Below, piece by piece: positions 16,017-23,734 of a stretch of 26,743 bases of DNA. The notes under the pieces are model-generated. The model was not told the origin of the DNA and searched no databases. It worked only from the letters and a program-made list of their open reading frames with translations. Origin of the DNA: a virus; the IMG/VR virus record IMGVR_UViG_3300046003_003424, positions 1-26,743 of that record; one strand, 5' to 3'. Numbering within the stretch: the first letter of the stretch is position 1; every line of letters starts with the position of its first letter. The translations under genes and the position numbers were made by a program.

Positions 16017-16622
16017 CTACCCTTTTGGATTTGGGATAGTGTTTTGTTTGCTACCTACTGGGCTTAATTCGCCAGGCGCTACATCATTTAATGTTTTACC
16101 ATCAGCAGATTCATTGCCTTCAATTTTAACTTTAGGTGTTTTGTTTAATTCTTTAAGGATAGTTTCTGCACCAGCATAGGCCTTGCTTGCGGCTTTTTGA
16201 TCTGCATCGGGTGCTGGATAAGGTTTTGTTAATTCTGCATCGCCTTGTTTATATTCTTTAATTTCGCTTTCGCCATCTATGTTCCAACGCCAGATTTCTT
16301 CTGGGTTATATTTAGGAACCACTACCACACTGGCTGCAGGGCAACCTAGGCGTTCAGCGACGATACTACGTAATTGTGCATCATTCACTGGATACTTCAA
16401 TACTGCATCCATGATGTATACTTCACAATTAGGAATGCTTGGGAAATCGATGTCATTGGCTTTTATTGGTAGGCGTTTGGCAGCACTGACGCTTTCTACA
16501 GCGTATTTTGCAAGACCAACTTTAAGACCATCTAATTTATCTGCTGGGTCGCAATTAGCGAGTTTGATACGGAATTCATAAGTTTTTTGAACTTCTGAAA
16601 GATATTTTAAAAAGTTTTTCAT
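16017..16622 (-). CDS. Unknown protein, candidate internal head protein
   Basis: A 201-residue protein. It opens MKNFLKYLSEVQKTYEFRIK; the first ten residues match the length and pattern of T4 capsid-targeting leaders, with a possible LSE|V cleavage site. The body (residues 15-115) reads as an alternating strand/helix domain: TYEFRIKLANCDPADKLDGL, then SIPNCEVYIMDAVLKYPVND, then QLRSIVAERLGCPAASVVVV. The last third is a Pro/Lys/Asp-rich extended tail. It follows gp16 by 20 bases, and a GATAAATA late-type octamer lies 22 bases before the start. The domain reminds me of conserved unknown proteins in aquatic T4-like phages, but no function is known to me. Confidence 0.6.
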   Translation of the reverse strand: MKNFLKYLSEVQKTYEFRIKLANCDPADKLDGLKVGLAKYAVESVSAAKRLPIKANDIDFPSIPNCEVYIMDAVLKYPVNDAQLRSIVAERLGCPAASVVVVPKYNPEEIWRWNIDGESEIKEYKQGDAELTKPYPAPDADQKAASKAYAGAETILKELNKTPKVKIEGNESADGKTLNDVAPGELSPVGSKQNTIPNPKG

Positions 16623-16642
16623 ATGTTTATGTCCTATTAGTG

Positions 16643-17143
16643 TTATTTATCAGATTTACCCAAGATTTGCTTGAGCAATTCGTTGCGATCCAATACTACT
16701 GCGCGGCCATCTTCGGCATCAATGATCTTATCACCGTCTGTTTTAGTGCTGTCTTTGGCTATTTGTGCATCTAAACGGGCCTTTTTCAGCTGTAAATCAA
16801 CCATACGTAGCTTTTTATCCAGCTTGGCTTGCTTGGCTGTAATAGCATGTCCTAGCAGGGTGCCTGCTGTGGCTAGGATGTGTCCGCTGAAGCGTGCTTC
16901 AACGTTCATGCCTAGATCAATTAGGTCCTGGAATTTTTCTTTAGCAAGATCGCTGAGATCATCTAGCTCTCGATCGCTGATGTCTAGGTCGTTTACGTAG
17001 GGAAGTGCGGCATCAATCTTATCAATGGCTAGATCTACTTCTTTGATGATAGCACGATTTTCTTCAATGCTGGATTTGGCTTCTTCTGGGGTTGTAGCAT
17101 CAGAAGGTGGTAGGTTAAATAGTTCTTCTAGTTTTTGTGTCAT
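16643..17143 (-). CDS. gp16: Probable terminase small subunit (gp16)
   Basis: A 166-residue, largely helical protein. The layout fits marine T4-like gp16: an acidic helical N-terminus (ELDDLSDLAKEKFQDLIDLG), a middle helical pair with EARFSGHILATAGTLLGHAI, and a long charged helix (AKQAKLDKKLRMVDLQLKKA) that would pack in an oligomeric ring. T4 gp16 is 164 aa, nearly the same length. The small subunit recognises DNA and stimulates the gp17 motor. The conserved Pro-Arg pair I expect at the central helix in relatives is not obvious, so the assignment rests on length, helix pattern and position right after gp4. Alternative: another small helical head or neck protein. No other gene in the window is a better gp16 candidate. 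Confidence 0.6.
   Translation of the reverse strand: MTQKLEELFNLPPSDATTPEEAKSSIEENRAIIKEVDLAIDKIDAALPYVNDLDISDRELDDLSDLAKEKFQDLIDLGMNVEARFSGHILATAGTLLGHAITAKQAKLDKKLRMVDLQLKKARLDAQIAKDSTKTDGDKIIDAEDGRAVVLDRNELLKQILGKSDK
16644..16651 (-). promoter_or_regulatory. Late-promoter-like octamer before the 201-aa gene
   Basis: GATAAATA on the minus strand, ending 22 bases before the start at 16622 and overlapping the last codons and stop of gp16. Spacing to the start fits a T4-type late promoter. Confidence 0.4.
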
Positions 17144-17154
17144 AGTAGCAGTAT

Positions 17155-17586
17155 TTACCGCTTCTGATTTTTGAAGATATCGTATTCGGTAACTACTCTA
17201 AAGCGCATGTTATTGGCACGGGCCCAGCTGTCGGCTGCAGCCCACTTGGCCATATTGATTGCTACGCTGAGCTTATCACGATAACTGCGGGCTGATTCCA
17301 TAGTGGTTTCTGTTGAGGGTTTAACTTCTACTACTTCTGTGTGTTGTTTTTGATTAGCGTCTACATAGACTATTAGGAAATCTGGGACATAGATAGTATT
17401 CTTACCGCTAACTGGATTATAATAAGGAATCTTAACACTTTCACTGGTCCAATTTAACACTGCTGGATTATTATCGCAAAAATTCATAAAAGCAAATTCC
17501 CAACTACTACGATAAGTGGGTGTGCGTTTTCCCATATATTTTTCTGGATTTTTAACTGTGTATTTTCCGTTAGCGTATTTGGCCAT
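17155..17586 (-). CDS. gp4: Head completion protein (gp4/gp50), nuclease-fold
   Basis: A 143-residue protein matching the T4 gp4 head-completion family, which acts after DNA packaging when the head is sealed and the neck is attached. Diagnostic segments are PEKYMGKRTPTYRSSWEF (residues 14-31), WTSESVKIPYYNP (46-58), IYVPDFLIVY (65-74) and EVVEVKPS (84-91). Glu30, Asp69, Glu87 and Lys89 have the spacing of a PD-(D/E)xK nuclease core, in line with the TnsA-like fold known for this family. Its start shares one base with the stop of the 171-aa gene (TAATG), indicating coupled translation. gp16 follows after 11 bases. Confidence 0.92.
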   Translation of the reverse strand: MAKYANGKYTVKNPEKYMGKRTPTYRSSWEFAFMNFCDNNPAVLNWTSESVKIPYYNPVSGKNTIYVPDFLIVYVDANQKQHTEVVEVKPSTETTMESARSYRDKLSVAINMAKWAAADSWARANNMRFRVVTEYDIFKNQKR

Positions 17587-18101
17587 TATGCGAGTATGGT
17601 TCTTTGTATGTATTTGCCGGTGCGAGGCCTATTAGTTAATCCTAATAGGCTGGTGCCTACGCGATTGAGATTAAGTAACATGGTCAAGTATGCGTCTAGT
17701 TCACTGAGATTATTGTAAGGAACGCTGGGTCCTGGTTTGGCGTATTGATTACCGCTGCTAGACCAAGTTCCTGTTTGAGAATTATATACATCAGTATCAA
17801 CTGCGTCTTTGTTGGTTTCACTAGAATAAGTCGGACTTGTTAGTCTATTTTTATCGCTGAATTTTTTCAACTGTTCAACTACTGCCAATGGATCTAAACT
17901 CTGTTGAATACAAGTATACACAACAGCACCTGCAAGAGTTTTTCCTGTTTCCTTGTCTCCAGTGATCATCTGGAAATAAGCGACCACAGCATCATTTTCG
18001 CCAGGCCCGACAGTTGATTGTTGCACATAGAAATTGTTAAAATACTGTTGAGTTTGACTTGTGCCGTTTCCGGTTGGTAGATTTCCTGATGTAGCTGACA
18101 T
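17586..18101 (-). CDS. Unknown virion-block protein (171 aa)
   Basis: A 171-residue protein between the tube-cap-like gene and gp4. The N-terminus is Ser/Thr/Asn/Gln-rich. Residues 37-85 form a helical domain (ENDAVVAYFQMITGD, GAVVYTCIQQSLDPLAVVEQ), then a Ser/Thr/Asn-rich linker, and a C-terminal segment LDAYLTMLLNLNRVGTSLLG followed by NRPRTGKYIQRTIL that looks conserved. I associate similar proteins with the tail/neck region of marine T4-like phages but cannot name a function. It does not resemble T4 gp53, gp14 or gp15 in visible motifs. An AAGGATAAAG ribosome binding site overlaps the stop of the upstream gene, and it shares a base with gp4, so it is expressed with structural genes. Confidence 0.65.
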   Translation of the reverse strand: MSATSGNLPTGNGTSQTQQYFNNFYVQQSTVGPGENDAVVAYFQMITGDKETGKTLAGAVVYTCIQQSLDPLAVVEQLKKFSDKNRLTSPTYSSETNKDAVDTDVYNSQTGTWSSSGNQYAKPGPSVPYNNLSELDAYLTMLLNLNRVGTSLLGLTNRPRTGKYIQRTILA

Positions 18102-18112
18102 ATTCTTTATCC

Positions 18113-19138
18113 TTATACGTCTGTTCGACCTTGATTGCTTGCACCAAAAATACCAGAAGTAGCTTTACTGATACCTTGTTGAACTGATCCGCTGGTTGGC
18201 ACGAAAATACTGCTCAACGGATTACGACCTTTCATAATACTTTCACCTATCTGGCTCAGATCTAATGCAGGTGCTTGTTTAAGTTGTGTATTTGTTCCTG
18301 TAAGTATGTTTGTGGCATTTATTACATTCTGCACTGTGCTGCCCAAATCGCCATTTTCGATACTGTTTAGGATACTGCCGCCAGCACCAATAAGTGCGCC
18401 GAGATTACGTAATGGACTTGAGGTTTGATCATAATGGACTTCAGCAAAGCCCAATACTGTGCCATTACTTACAGGTCCTGTGTCATATAACACAGATTCA
18501 TAGTTCACTGTCATTGAATGTTCCAATGGAGCATACGCACCAGATTCGTGTTGACCGTGTTGAAAAATTTGTATCATTGGACGCATTAGTGTATAACTGC
18601 TGAAACGTTTTTGATGTAGACTATAAATCCTTATGCTGGTGATAAACGGAATGTTGCCAGCTAGATCAGTCTTGGGACTGTAACCCCAATTTTGTTGTTG
18701 TCGCTGTTTATACTTGCTGTCATCTTTAAAATTCTCAATAGGATAATCACTGTCTCTATAGTAGTAACTATAGTAATTATACCAAAACTTACGGACTATA
18801 TCAGCACTGTCATCATGGAAGGTAATAGTAACTGGATCATATGTAACTTTTTCCTGTTGGATAGTTTTTCTATTGTATGCATTATGTGTTTTAGTGGCAA
18901 CAGTAAACTTAGGTAACTGTACCTGTTTGGCCATCAAACCTGTTTCAATTTGACTTAGCTGATCGATATTGGCTATATTTTGATTAACATCAATGAACAC
19001 ATGGAATAGATTATTTAATTTAGGACTAAGTCTGTATAATCCATCAATAAAAGTTCGTGCGGCATGTTGGTAATCGCGAATATTTCTATTAGGTGCTATT
19101 GACTGTAATATATCGCCGAAGATATTGTTTTGTGACAT
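18113..19138 (-). CDS. Baseplate tube-cap-like protein (gp48/gp54 type)
   Basis: A 341-residue protein with a tail-tube-like core. Residues about 40-120 read LFHVFIDVNQ, GLMAKQVQLPKFTVATKTHN, RKTIQQEKVTYDPVTITFHD, the strand order expected where a tube protein fold begins a tail tube. Middle residues (FWYNYYSYYYRDSDYP, then a QRQQQNWGY segment) and the strands LEHSMTVNYESVLYD complete the domain. The C-terminal 100 residues are low-complexity Gly/Ser/Asn. T4 gp54 (320 aa) and gp48 cap the baseplate and start the tube; length and position beside gp19 fit either. I cannot separate gp48 from gp54, and a tail-tube-like chaperone or terminator is a less likely alternative. A terminator and a late promoter lie immediately upstream. 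Confidence 0.6.
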   Translation of the reverse strand: MSQNNIFGDILQSIAPNRNIRDYQHAARTFIDGLYRLSPKLNNLFHVFIDVNQNIANIDQLSQIETGLMAKQVQLPKFTVATKTHNAYNRKTIQQEKVTYDPVTITFHDDSADIVRKFWYNYYSYYYRDSDYPIENFKDDSKYKQRQQQNWGYSPKTDLAGNIPFITSIRIYSLHQKRFSSYTLMRPMIQIFQHGQHESGAYAPLEHSMTVNYESVLYDTGPVSNGTVLGFAEVHYDQTSSPLRNLGALIGAGGSILNSIENGDLGSTVQNVINATNILTGTNTQLKQAPALDLSQIGESIMKGRNPLSSIFVPTSGSVQQGISKATSGIFGASNQGRTDV

Positions 19139-19156
19139 AAGCCTTTCCGTTTTATA

Positions 19157-19164
19157 TATTTATC
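19157..19164 (-). promoter_or_regulatory. Late promoter for the tube-cap-like gene
   Basis: GATAAATA on the minus strand, 18 bases before the start at 19138 and immediately after the terminator that follows gp19. A GGAAAGG ribosome binding site lies between. The terminator-promoter-start arrangement makes this one of the more convincing late promoters here. Confidence 0.55.
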
Positions 19165-19166
19165 CG

Positions 19167-19201
19167 GAAAAAAAAGCTCGGTTTTTTACGCCGAGCTTTT
19201 T
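19167..19201 (-). terminator. Strong intrinsic terminator after gp19
   Basis: An 11-bp stem (AAAAGCTCGG-type, 19171-19181 with 19191-19201) and a 9-base loop, followed in the minus direction by a T run. It lies 18 bases beyond the gp19 stop, so gp19 can be made as a separate abundant transcript. The plus-strand side also ends in T residues, so it may act both ways. Confidence 0.85.
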
Positions 19202-19218
19202 GAGTTGTTTCGTCTGGG

Positions 19219-19836
19219 TTAACCAGTGATTACTGTGCCTAGTGTTCTTGTTAGTGTAGCACCAATGCCAGATCCTGTAGGTGTTTGTAGTGCGTTATCG
19301 TAACGGATAGTTAATGCAATAGTCACTGGATCATTTGTAGCATAGTTAACATCCATATAATCTGTTGTGCTTAGATAGCAACCATACATCTCCCAAGTTT
19401 CAAGGATATTAGGAGTATTCGTTCCGTTACCGCCATCAAGGATTTCAAGTAATGTTATAAATTTGTAGTCAATACCTGAACTAGCAGAACTTTGTTCAAA
19501 GAAGTCATATTGTTTCTGCATCTGTTCACCAACACGTTTGCTGACTTCACCGCCCGAATCATCACGTAGTTGGCAAGTTACTTCAGCCCAGGTAGGTTTA
19601 CCAGCTAGATAAACTTTGCTGTTGTAGATAGGAATTTCAATAGGGTCAAAACTCACGCTTGGACGCTTGAACTCCATAACCTGTTTGGTCAGCTCAGTAG
19701 TAGGTTGTGTAACACCAAAATTCAAGAAAGTCACGCGAAAGCGGAACTTTAATTTTGGCATTAGTAACCCTTGGCTACTTGCGCTTTGGTTAGTACTTAA
19801 CGGTACTGTAAAATTTGTTAATGATGCTACTGACAT
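19219..19836 (-). CDS. gp19: Tail tube protein (gp19)
   Basis: The major inner tail tube subunit, stacked in hexameric rings inside the sheath. The 205-residue protein shows the gp19 pattern: LKFRFRVTFLNFG (residues 29-41), TKQVMEFKRPSVSFDPIEIP, a YNSKVYLAGKPTWAEVTCQL segment (about 69-88) that forms the tube beta hairpin, and a C-terminal DPVTIALTIRYDNALQ strand typical of tube subunits. T4 gp19 is 163 aa; the extra length is at both termini and in loops. It lies between gp18 and the tube-cap-like gene, has a good AAGGAA site before its start and its own terminator, consistent with a highly expressed late gene. Confidence 0.88.
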   Translation of the reverse strand: MSVASLTNFTVPLSTNQSASSQGLLMPKLKFRFRVTFLNFGVTQPTTELTKQVMEFKRPSVSFDPIEIPIYNSKVYLAGKPTWAEVTCQLRDDSGGEVSKRVGEQMQKQYDFFEQSSASSGIDYKFITLLEILDGGNGTNTPNILETWEMYGCYLSTTDYMDVNYATNDPVTIALTIRYDNALQTPTGSGIGATLTRTLGTVITG

Positions 19837-19863
19837 CTTATTTTCCTTTTAATACTATATAAG

Positions 19864-19871
19864 TATTTATT
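19864..19871 (-). promoter_or_regulatory. Late promoter for gp19
   Basis: AATAAATA on the minus strand, 27 bases before the gp19 start at 19836, next to a run of nine A residues. Spacing to the start and the position of a highly expressed gene support a late promoter. Confidence 0.55.
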
Positions 19872-19890
19872 TTTTTTTACCTAACGCTTG

Positions 19891-19908
19891 GGGAGGATTG
19901 CTCCTCCC
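19891..19908 (-). other. GC-rich hairpin with GNRA loop after gp18
   Basis: A perfect 7-bp stem (19891-19897 with 19902-19908) with a four-base loop that reads GCAA in the transcript, a stable GNRA tetraloop. It lies 15 bases beyond the gp18 stop. No T tract follows, so it is better read as an mRNA end-stabilising or processing hairpin, or a weak terminator, than as a standard intrinsic terminator. Confidence 0.55.
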
Positions 19909-19922
19909 ATTAAGTGCGTATA

Positions 19923-22900
19923 TTAATTAATAGTCAAAGCCGCACCAGTGTTTTGCAAACGAACTGGAATGTAAATAAACTCAATCGCTTTAACTGGTTG
20001 TATTGCAATATCAATCCACAACTCATTGTTATCAATTCTGATAGGTGTGTTGTTAGTTTCGTCGCAAACTACCAAATAGTCATAGATTGCACGTTTAGCA
20101 ACTAGGTCGTTGAATACAGCGTTGAATGCTGATGCAACCTGGCTACGTGTAATCGTATCGTTTGGTTCAAATATAAATGGGCTTGCTATACGAGCTAGAA
20201 CAGTTCTTAAGTATACCACTAGACGAGCTACGTTGATACGATCCATTGCACTTGCCTGTGCTGCTCTTGTTTTTTGACCATAAGCTACTAAGCCAACACC
20301 AGGTAGAATTGTTATCGGATTTACTCTGTCACGATATAATACATCACGTAGACCAACCGTTACGCCGATACTCTTAAATGTATTGTTGTCTGAGGTATCT
20401 ACATAACCAATGGCTGTAACGTTATCTATTAGACCACGACGTACACCAGCTGGTGCAAACCATGGATAGCTCACTGCATCTGAACGGATGATCGTTCTTA
20501 ACATCATATGACTTGGAGGAACTACAACACTTTCACCATCTAAGTTAGTAGCTAGACCGCTTGGATAGTAAACACCTAGGTATTCACTGTTACTTACCAG
20601 GCCTTCTTCGCCATTGTCTACTGCTAGGTTAGTGTTATTAGCCCAAGCATTGAGTGTCGTTGAATCACTTGGTAAATCTATTGGACTATCACCAATGATA
20701 AATGCAGTGTTAGTGCGATCATTGTTTAAGGTGATCATGTCTTGGATTAGTTCTGGGTATCCTGGGCAGCAAATCAAGTTAAACTGTGTCTGTTCTTCAC
20801 GTAGTGCTGTGCTAGAAGCAATAGCTGATTTAAGTGCCTCAACAACTGTTGAACGTTGTGCTTTAGAACCAAAGTATGGAACTGCTGTTGTAGGATCAAC
20901 ACCGCTTTGTGTGAACCATGTTGCAGTTTCTGTACCAGTAACTGTTGCTAGTTGAGCACTTGTAAAACCTTCGCTTTCAAAGCGTTTAACATTGTAGCCT
21001 GAACGACGAGTGTTAAACAATAGTGTACCACGAGCATATAGTTGATATGCTGGACAATCTGGATCTTTATAATTGCTAGTGATCAAACTAGAAATAGTTG
21101 GTAAGCTACCTGTAATAACATCAACGTTGCCTGTAGCTGACCAACGTGCATCTGCGAATACGATACCGTCGGCACTGACGTCATCTGCATTATCGATAAG
21201 AACCCAATTATTTACTGCACCACCACCACCATTAGTTGTTGTGTAACGATAGATAACAGGATAATTAGCAAGATCAGCGTCACTTGTGCTAATCCATAAA
21301 TCACCAGCTACTAATTGGCTTGTACCATCACTTTGTGTAAGTGGTTGGCTAGCTGAAAAAATTGGACCATTTGGATCTGTTGCTGTTAAGTCAGCACCAC
21401 GTGCATCATTGGCTACGTTACGATAACCTTTCCAACCTGCTCCGTCATTAATCATGATGTCAGCTACTAATGGGTCGCTGTAATACCATAATGTGCCATC
21501 ACGTGGATCACTGTAAGGTGCTGTTGCTGAATATGTATAAGTTAATGGTGTCCATGGACTAGCTAAGTATGAAAGACTTGCTACTAGTTCTTGAACATGT
21601 GTAGCATCATTTAAACCAGCTGTGTCCATTGGAGTACCGACTAGTTGAAACCATGCAATAGTGCCACCTGCTAGATGACTAACAAAAACTTGTCCATCTG
21701 CATTAATACCTGCTGTAATATTTGGTAAGTTTGCTGCTAGAATAGCACTTACTAACGTTGTAGCTGGTTGTGTAGTACCACTACCTCCAAGTGTCACTGT
21801 TGCTGTGCTTAATGTTGAACTACCAGGCTCGCTAACTGACATAGTAAAGCTATCGTTAGCACGATATGTTAATGCTGCGCCACCTGCCACTGTGCCTTTG
21901 ATTGTTAAAATACCTTGAACATTTTTAATATAAGGTTTGAAAGTTGCTGTGCCGTCTTTGAAATATGCATCATATTGTACATATAGTGCACCTGCATCAA
22001 GGCTTGCACCGCCCCCTACTGGATCTAGTCCGTAGATCGCAGCACTGTCATTTAAATATAGTGGAGCACTTAATAGTGTGAAACTGTCTAATACAGCACT
22101 GTATTCTTTGATCGCCCAGCTAGCACCGTTACCAGTGGCTGTTGTTTTAAACCATACAGAACCATCTGGACGTGGAGTTACATCACTGGTTCTCCAAGCT
22201 GGGGGTGCTGTATAACCAGCAAATTCAACAGTTGGACCATTGTATGAGAAAGTATTACCACCATCACTAATACTGCCTAATGGTGATTGTAAGAGTCCTA
22301 AATTAGCTGAACAGTCAACATTTGAACCAAGTAATACTGAACCTTTAGTAATTGTTAGTTCTCCTGATATACTTGTAGCTGTGTCAATAGTACCACGTAG
22401 ATTACCAGCTGCATTACTGTAAAGGATTGTGCTACTGTCAACAAAAATTTCTAATTGTGTACTTGAATTTACTCTAGCTGTAACCCCTCGAATAGAGGCT
22501 CCATTAATTGCTATATTTGCCGCATCAGCTGTAGTACCACCAACTGTCACAAGATTACCGTTAATAAACAATTTACTACCGTTTGTTACTGTTGGACTTG
22601 CTACATTACCTGTAATTGTTGGGACTACTGCCATCCAACTGTCACTACCTACTAAAGTCCATGCATTTTTATAACCTTTGTAGTAAATTGGATTATATGA
22701 ACTTGTAGAAACTACAGCGTAATCACCAATGCTACCATAACTTGCTAATGGTACACCATTGCTTAAATAACTCGTTGATGTAATTGTAGACGGAGGTGTA
22801 AGTGTAAATCCATCTTCTTGGGTCCACTCATAGATACCATAATTTGTAGTGCTAAGATCTAACCAGTAAGTACCATCAGCTGCACGACCAGTTGGCTGTG

Positions 22901-23270
22901 TGCCTGAACCTTCTAGCTGTGCTAGGTCGACGTTTGCACGTTGAACATACATTGTATTTGTTACACCTAATGCGCTATATGCAGCTAATAGGCCGTATTC
23001 GTTACGTTCATCGGCGTTTATTGGATTATCGTTTGCATCTACAGCAAAGAAGGGTGTGCCAAAATAATTTACTAGATCACGTTGGCTGGTCACTGTGATG
23101 ATCTTTTCGGCATTGGCTATGGTTGTGCCATCTGCAAGTGTATCACCTGGAGATAATTTGTCTTGTGCTGTTGCAAGTATAACCAAGGGTATTGAACCAG
23201 CTTGGGTTGGTGCGTATTGGCTTTGATCGATGATCGTTACCTGAACGCCTGGGGAAACTAATGATACCAT
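19923..23270 (-). CDS. gp18: Tail sheath protein (gp18), greatly enlarged
   Basis: The contractile sheath subunit. At 1115 residues it is far longer than T4 gp18 (659 aa). The N-terminus has the sheath start (LVSPGVQVTIIDQSQY, then GSIPLVILATAQDK). Conserved C-terminal core residues lie after about 740: AYQLYARGTLLFNTRRSGYN, NLICCPGYPELI, SYPWFAPAGVRRG (where the sheath core is usually recognised), and DRINVARLVVYLRTVLARIA. Between about 120 and 700 lies a repetitive, Ser/Thr/Gly-rich insertion with five units centred on GxxW or GDxxV patterns (near 132, 182, 369, 591, 656) and two units resembling flagellar-hook-IN-type strands (228-280 and 488-532). This region probably forms surface domains on the outer sheath. 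An AGAGGA site and an exact late promoter precede the start. Confidence 0.93.
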   Translation of the reverse strand: MVSLVSPGVQVTIIDQSQYAPTQAGSIPLVILATAQDKLSPGDTLADGTTIANAEKIITVTSQRDLVNYFGTPFFAVDANDNPINADERNEYGLLAAYSALGVTNTMYVQRANVDLAQLEGSGTQPTGRAADGTYWLDLSTTNYGIYEWTQEDGFTLTPPSTITSTSYLSNGVPLASYGSIGDYAVVSTSSYNPIYYKGYKNAWTLVGSDSWMAVVPTITGNVASPTVTNGSKLFINGNLVTVGGTTADAANIAINGASIRGVTARVNSSTQLEIFVDSSTILYSNAAGNLRGTIDTATSISGELTITKGSVLLGSNVDCSANLGLLQSPLGSISDGGNTFSYNGPTVEFAGYTAPPAWRTSDVTPRPDGSVWFKTTATGNGASWAIKEYSAVLDSFTLLSAPLYLNDSAAIYGLDPVGGGASLDAGALYVQYDAYFKDGTATFKPYIKNVQGILTIKGTVAGGAALTYRANDSFTMSVSEPGSSTLSTATVTLGGSGTTQPATTLVSAILAANLPNITAGINADGQVFVSHLAGGTIAWFQLVGTPMDTAGLNDATHVQELVASLSYLASPWTPLTYTYSATAPYSDPRDGTLWYYSDPLVADIMINDGAGWKGYRNVANDARGADLTATDPNGPIFSASQPLTQSDGTSQLVAGDLWISTSDADLANYPVIYRYTTTNGGGGAVNNWVLIDNADDVSADGIVFADARWSATGNVDVITGSLPTISSLITSNYKDPDCPAYQLYARGTLLFNTRRSGYNVKRFESEGFTSAQLATVTGTETATWFTQSGVDPTTAVPYFGSKAQRSTVVEALKSAIASSTALREEQTQFNLICCPGYPELIQDMITLNNDRTNTAFIIGDSPIDLPSDSTTLNAWANNTNLAVDNGEEGLVSNSEYLGVYYPSGLATNLDGESVVVPPSHMMLRTIIRSDAVSYPWFAPAGVRRGLIDNVTAIGYVDTSDNNTFKSIGVTVGLRDVLYRDRVNPITILPGVGLVAYGQKTRAAQASAMDRINVARLVVYLRTVLARIASPFIFEPNDTITRSQVASAFNAVFNDLVAKRAIYDYLVVCDETNNTPIRIDNNELWIDIAIQPVKAIEFIYIPVRLQNTGAALTIN

Positions 23271-23303
23271 AATATGAGATCCTCTAAATAGGTTACTTTA
23301 AAC

Positions 23304-23311
23304 TATTTATA
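23304..23311 (-). promoter_or_regulatory. Exact late promoter for gp18
   Basis: TATAAATA on the minus strand, a perfect T4 late consensus match, 33 bases before the gp18 start at 23270. It lies in the 113-base gap between the divergent gp18 and HNH genes. Confidence 0.7.
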
Positions 23312-23383
23312 ATTATTTAAGCAAATATATGGTATAAGGTGCCCTTTGAAAGGTTCGCTTGCTAGACTAAGCTAAATAGCTGT

Positions 23384-23734
23384 ATGGAATATCGAAAAAT
23401 ATGCGAAATCTGTGGTAAAAAGCCGGTTGCAGTCAACTATAAGATGCATGGTAAGATTTACTATAGATCTAAGTGTGATACCTGTTGTAGAAAGAAGCGT
23501 AACAAACCAGCACCTAAACCTCGTTGGATGTTAACCGGCTACAAAAAGAAACCGCACTGTGAAAAGTGCGGATTTAAAGCTAAGTTAAAACAACAACTAT
23601 TTGTCTATCATATTGACGGTGATCTAAACAATTCCAGCGTGACTAACCTCAAAACAGTATGTGCTAACTGCCAATATGAAATTGCTCGAGAGGGATTGGG
23701 GTGGCGTCAAGGAGATCTAATTCCTGACTATTAG
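23384..23734 (+). CDS. HNH-type zinc-finger protein on the opposite strand
   Basis: The only gene on the plus strand, 116 residues. It carries four CxxC knuckles: C7/C10 (CEIC), C31/C34 (CDTC), C59/C62 (CEKC) and C93/C96 (CANC). Between the last two lies YHIDGDLNNSSVTNLKTVC (75-93), the HNH layout in which His76 would be the general base and Asn82/Asn83 the middle motif, with zinc held by the outer cysteines. HNH proteins nick or cut DNA, either as homing endonucleases or as packaging helpers. The very basic middle (RKKRNKPAPKPRW) fits DNA binding. I recall related opposite-strand genes near the sheath in marine T4-like phages. Its 3' end overlaps the gp1 3' end tail-to-tail by 71 bases. No clear ribosome binding site was seen. 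Confidence 0.72.
   Translation: MEYRKICEICGKKPVAVNYKMHGKIYYRSKCDTCCRKKRNKPAPKPRWMLTGYKKKPHCEKCGFKAKLKQQLFVYHIDGDLNNSSVTNLKTVCANCQYEIAREGLGWRQGDLIPDY

Noticed and set aside
17152-17159. GGTAAATA before gp16 as a late promoter
   Set aside because: It matches the consensus less well and lies only eight bases before the start, overlapping the gp4 stop codon.
23371-23378. GCTAAATA before the HNH gene as a promoter
   Set aside because: It ends five bases before the ATG and departs from the NATAAATA pattern; no better plus-strand promoter was found.
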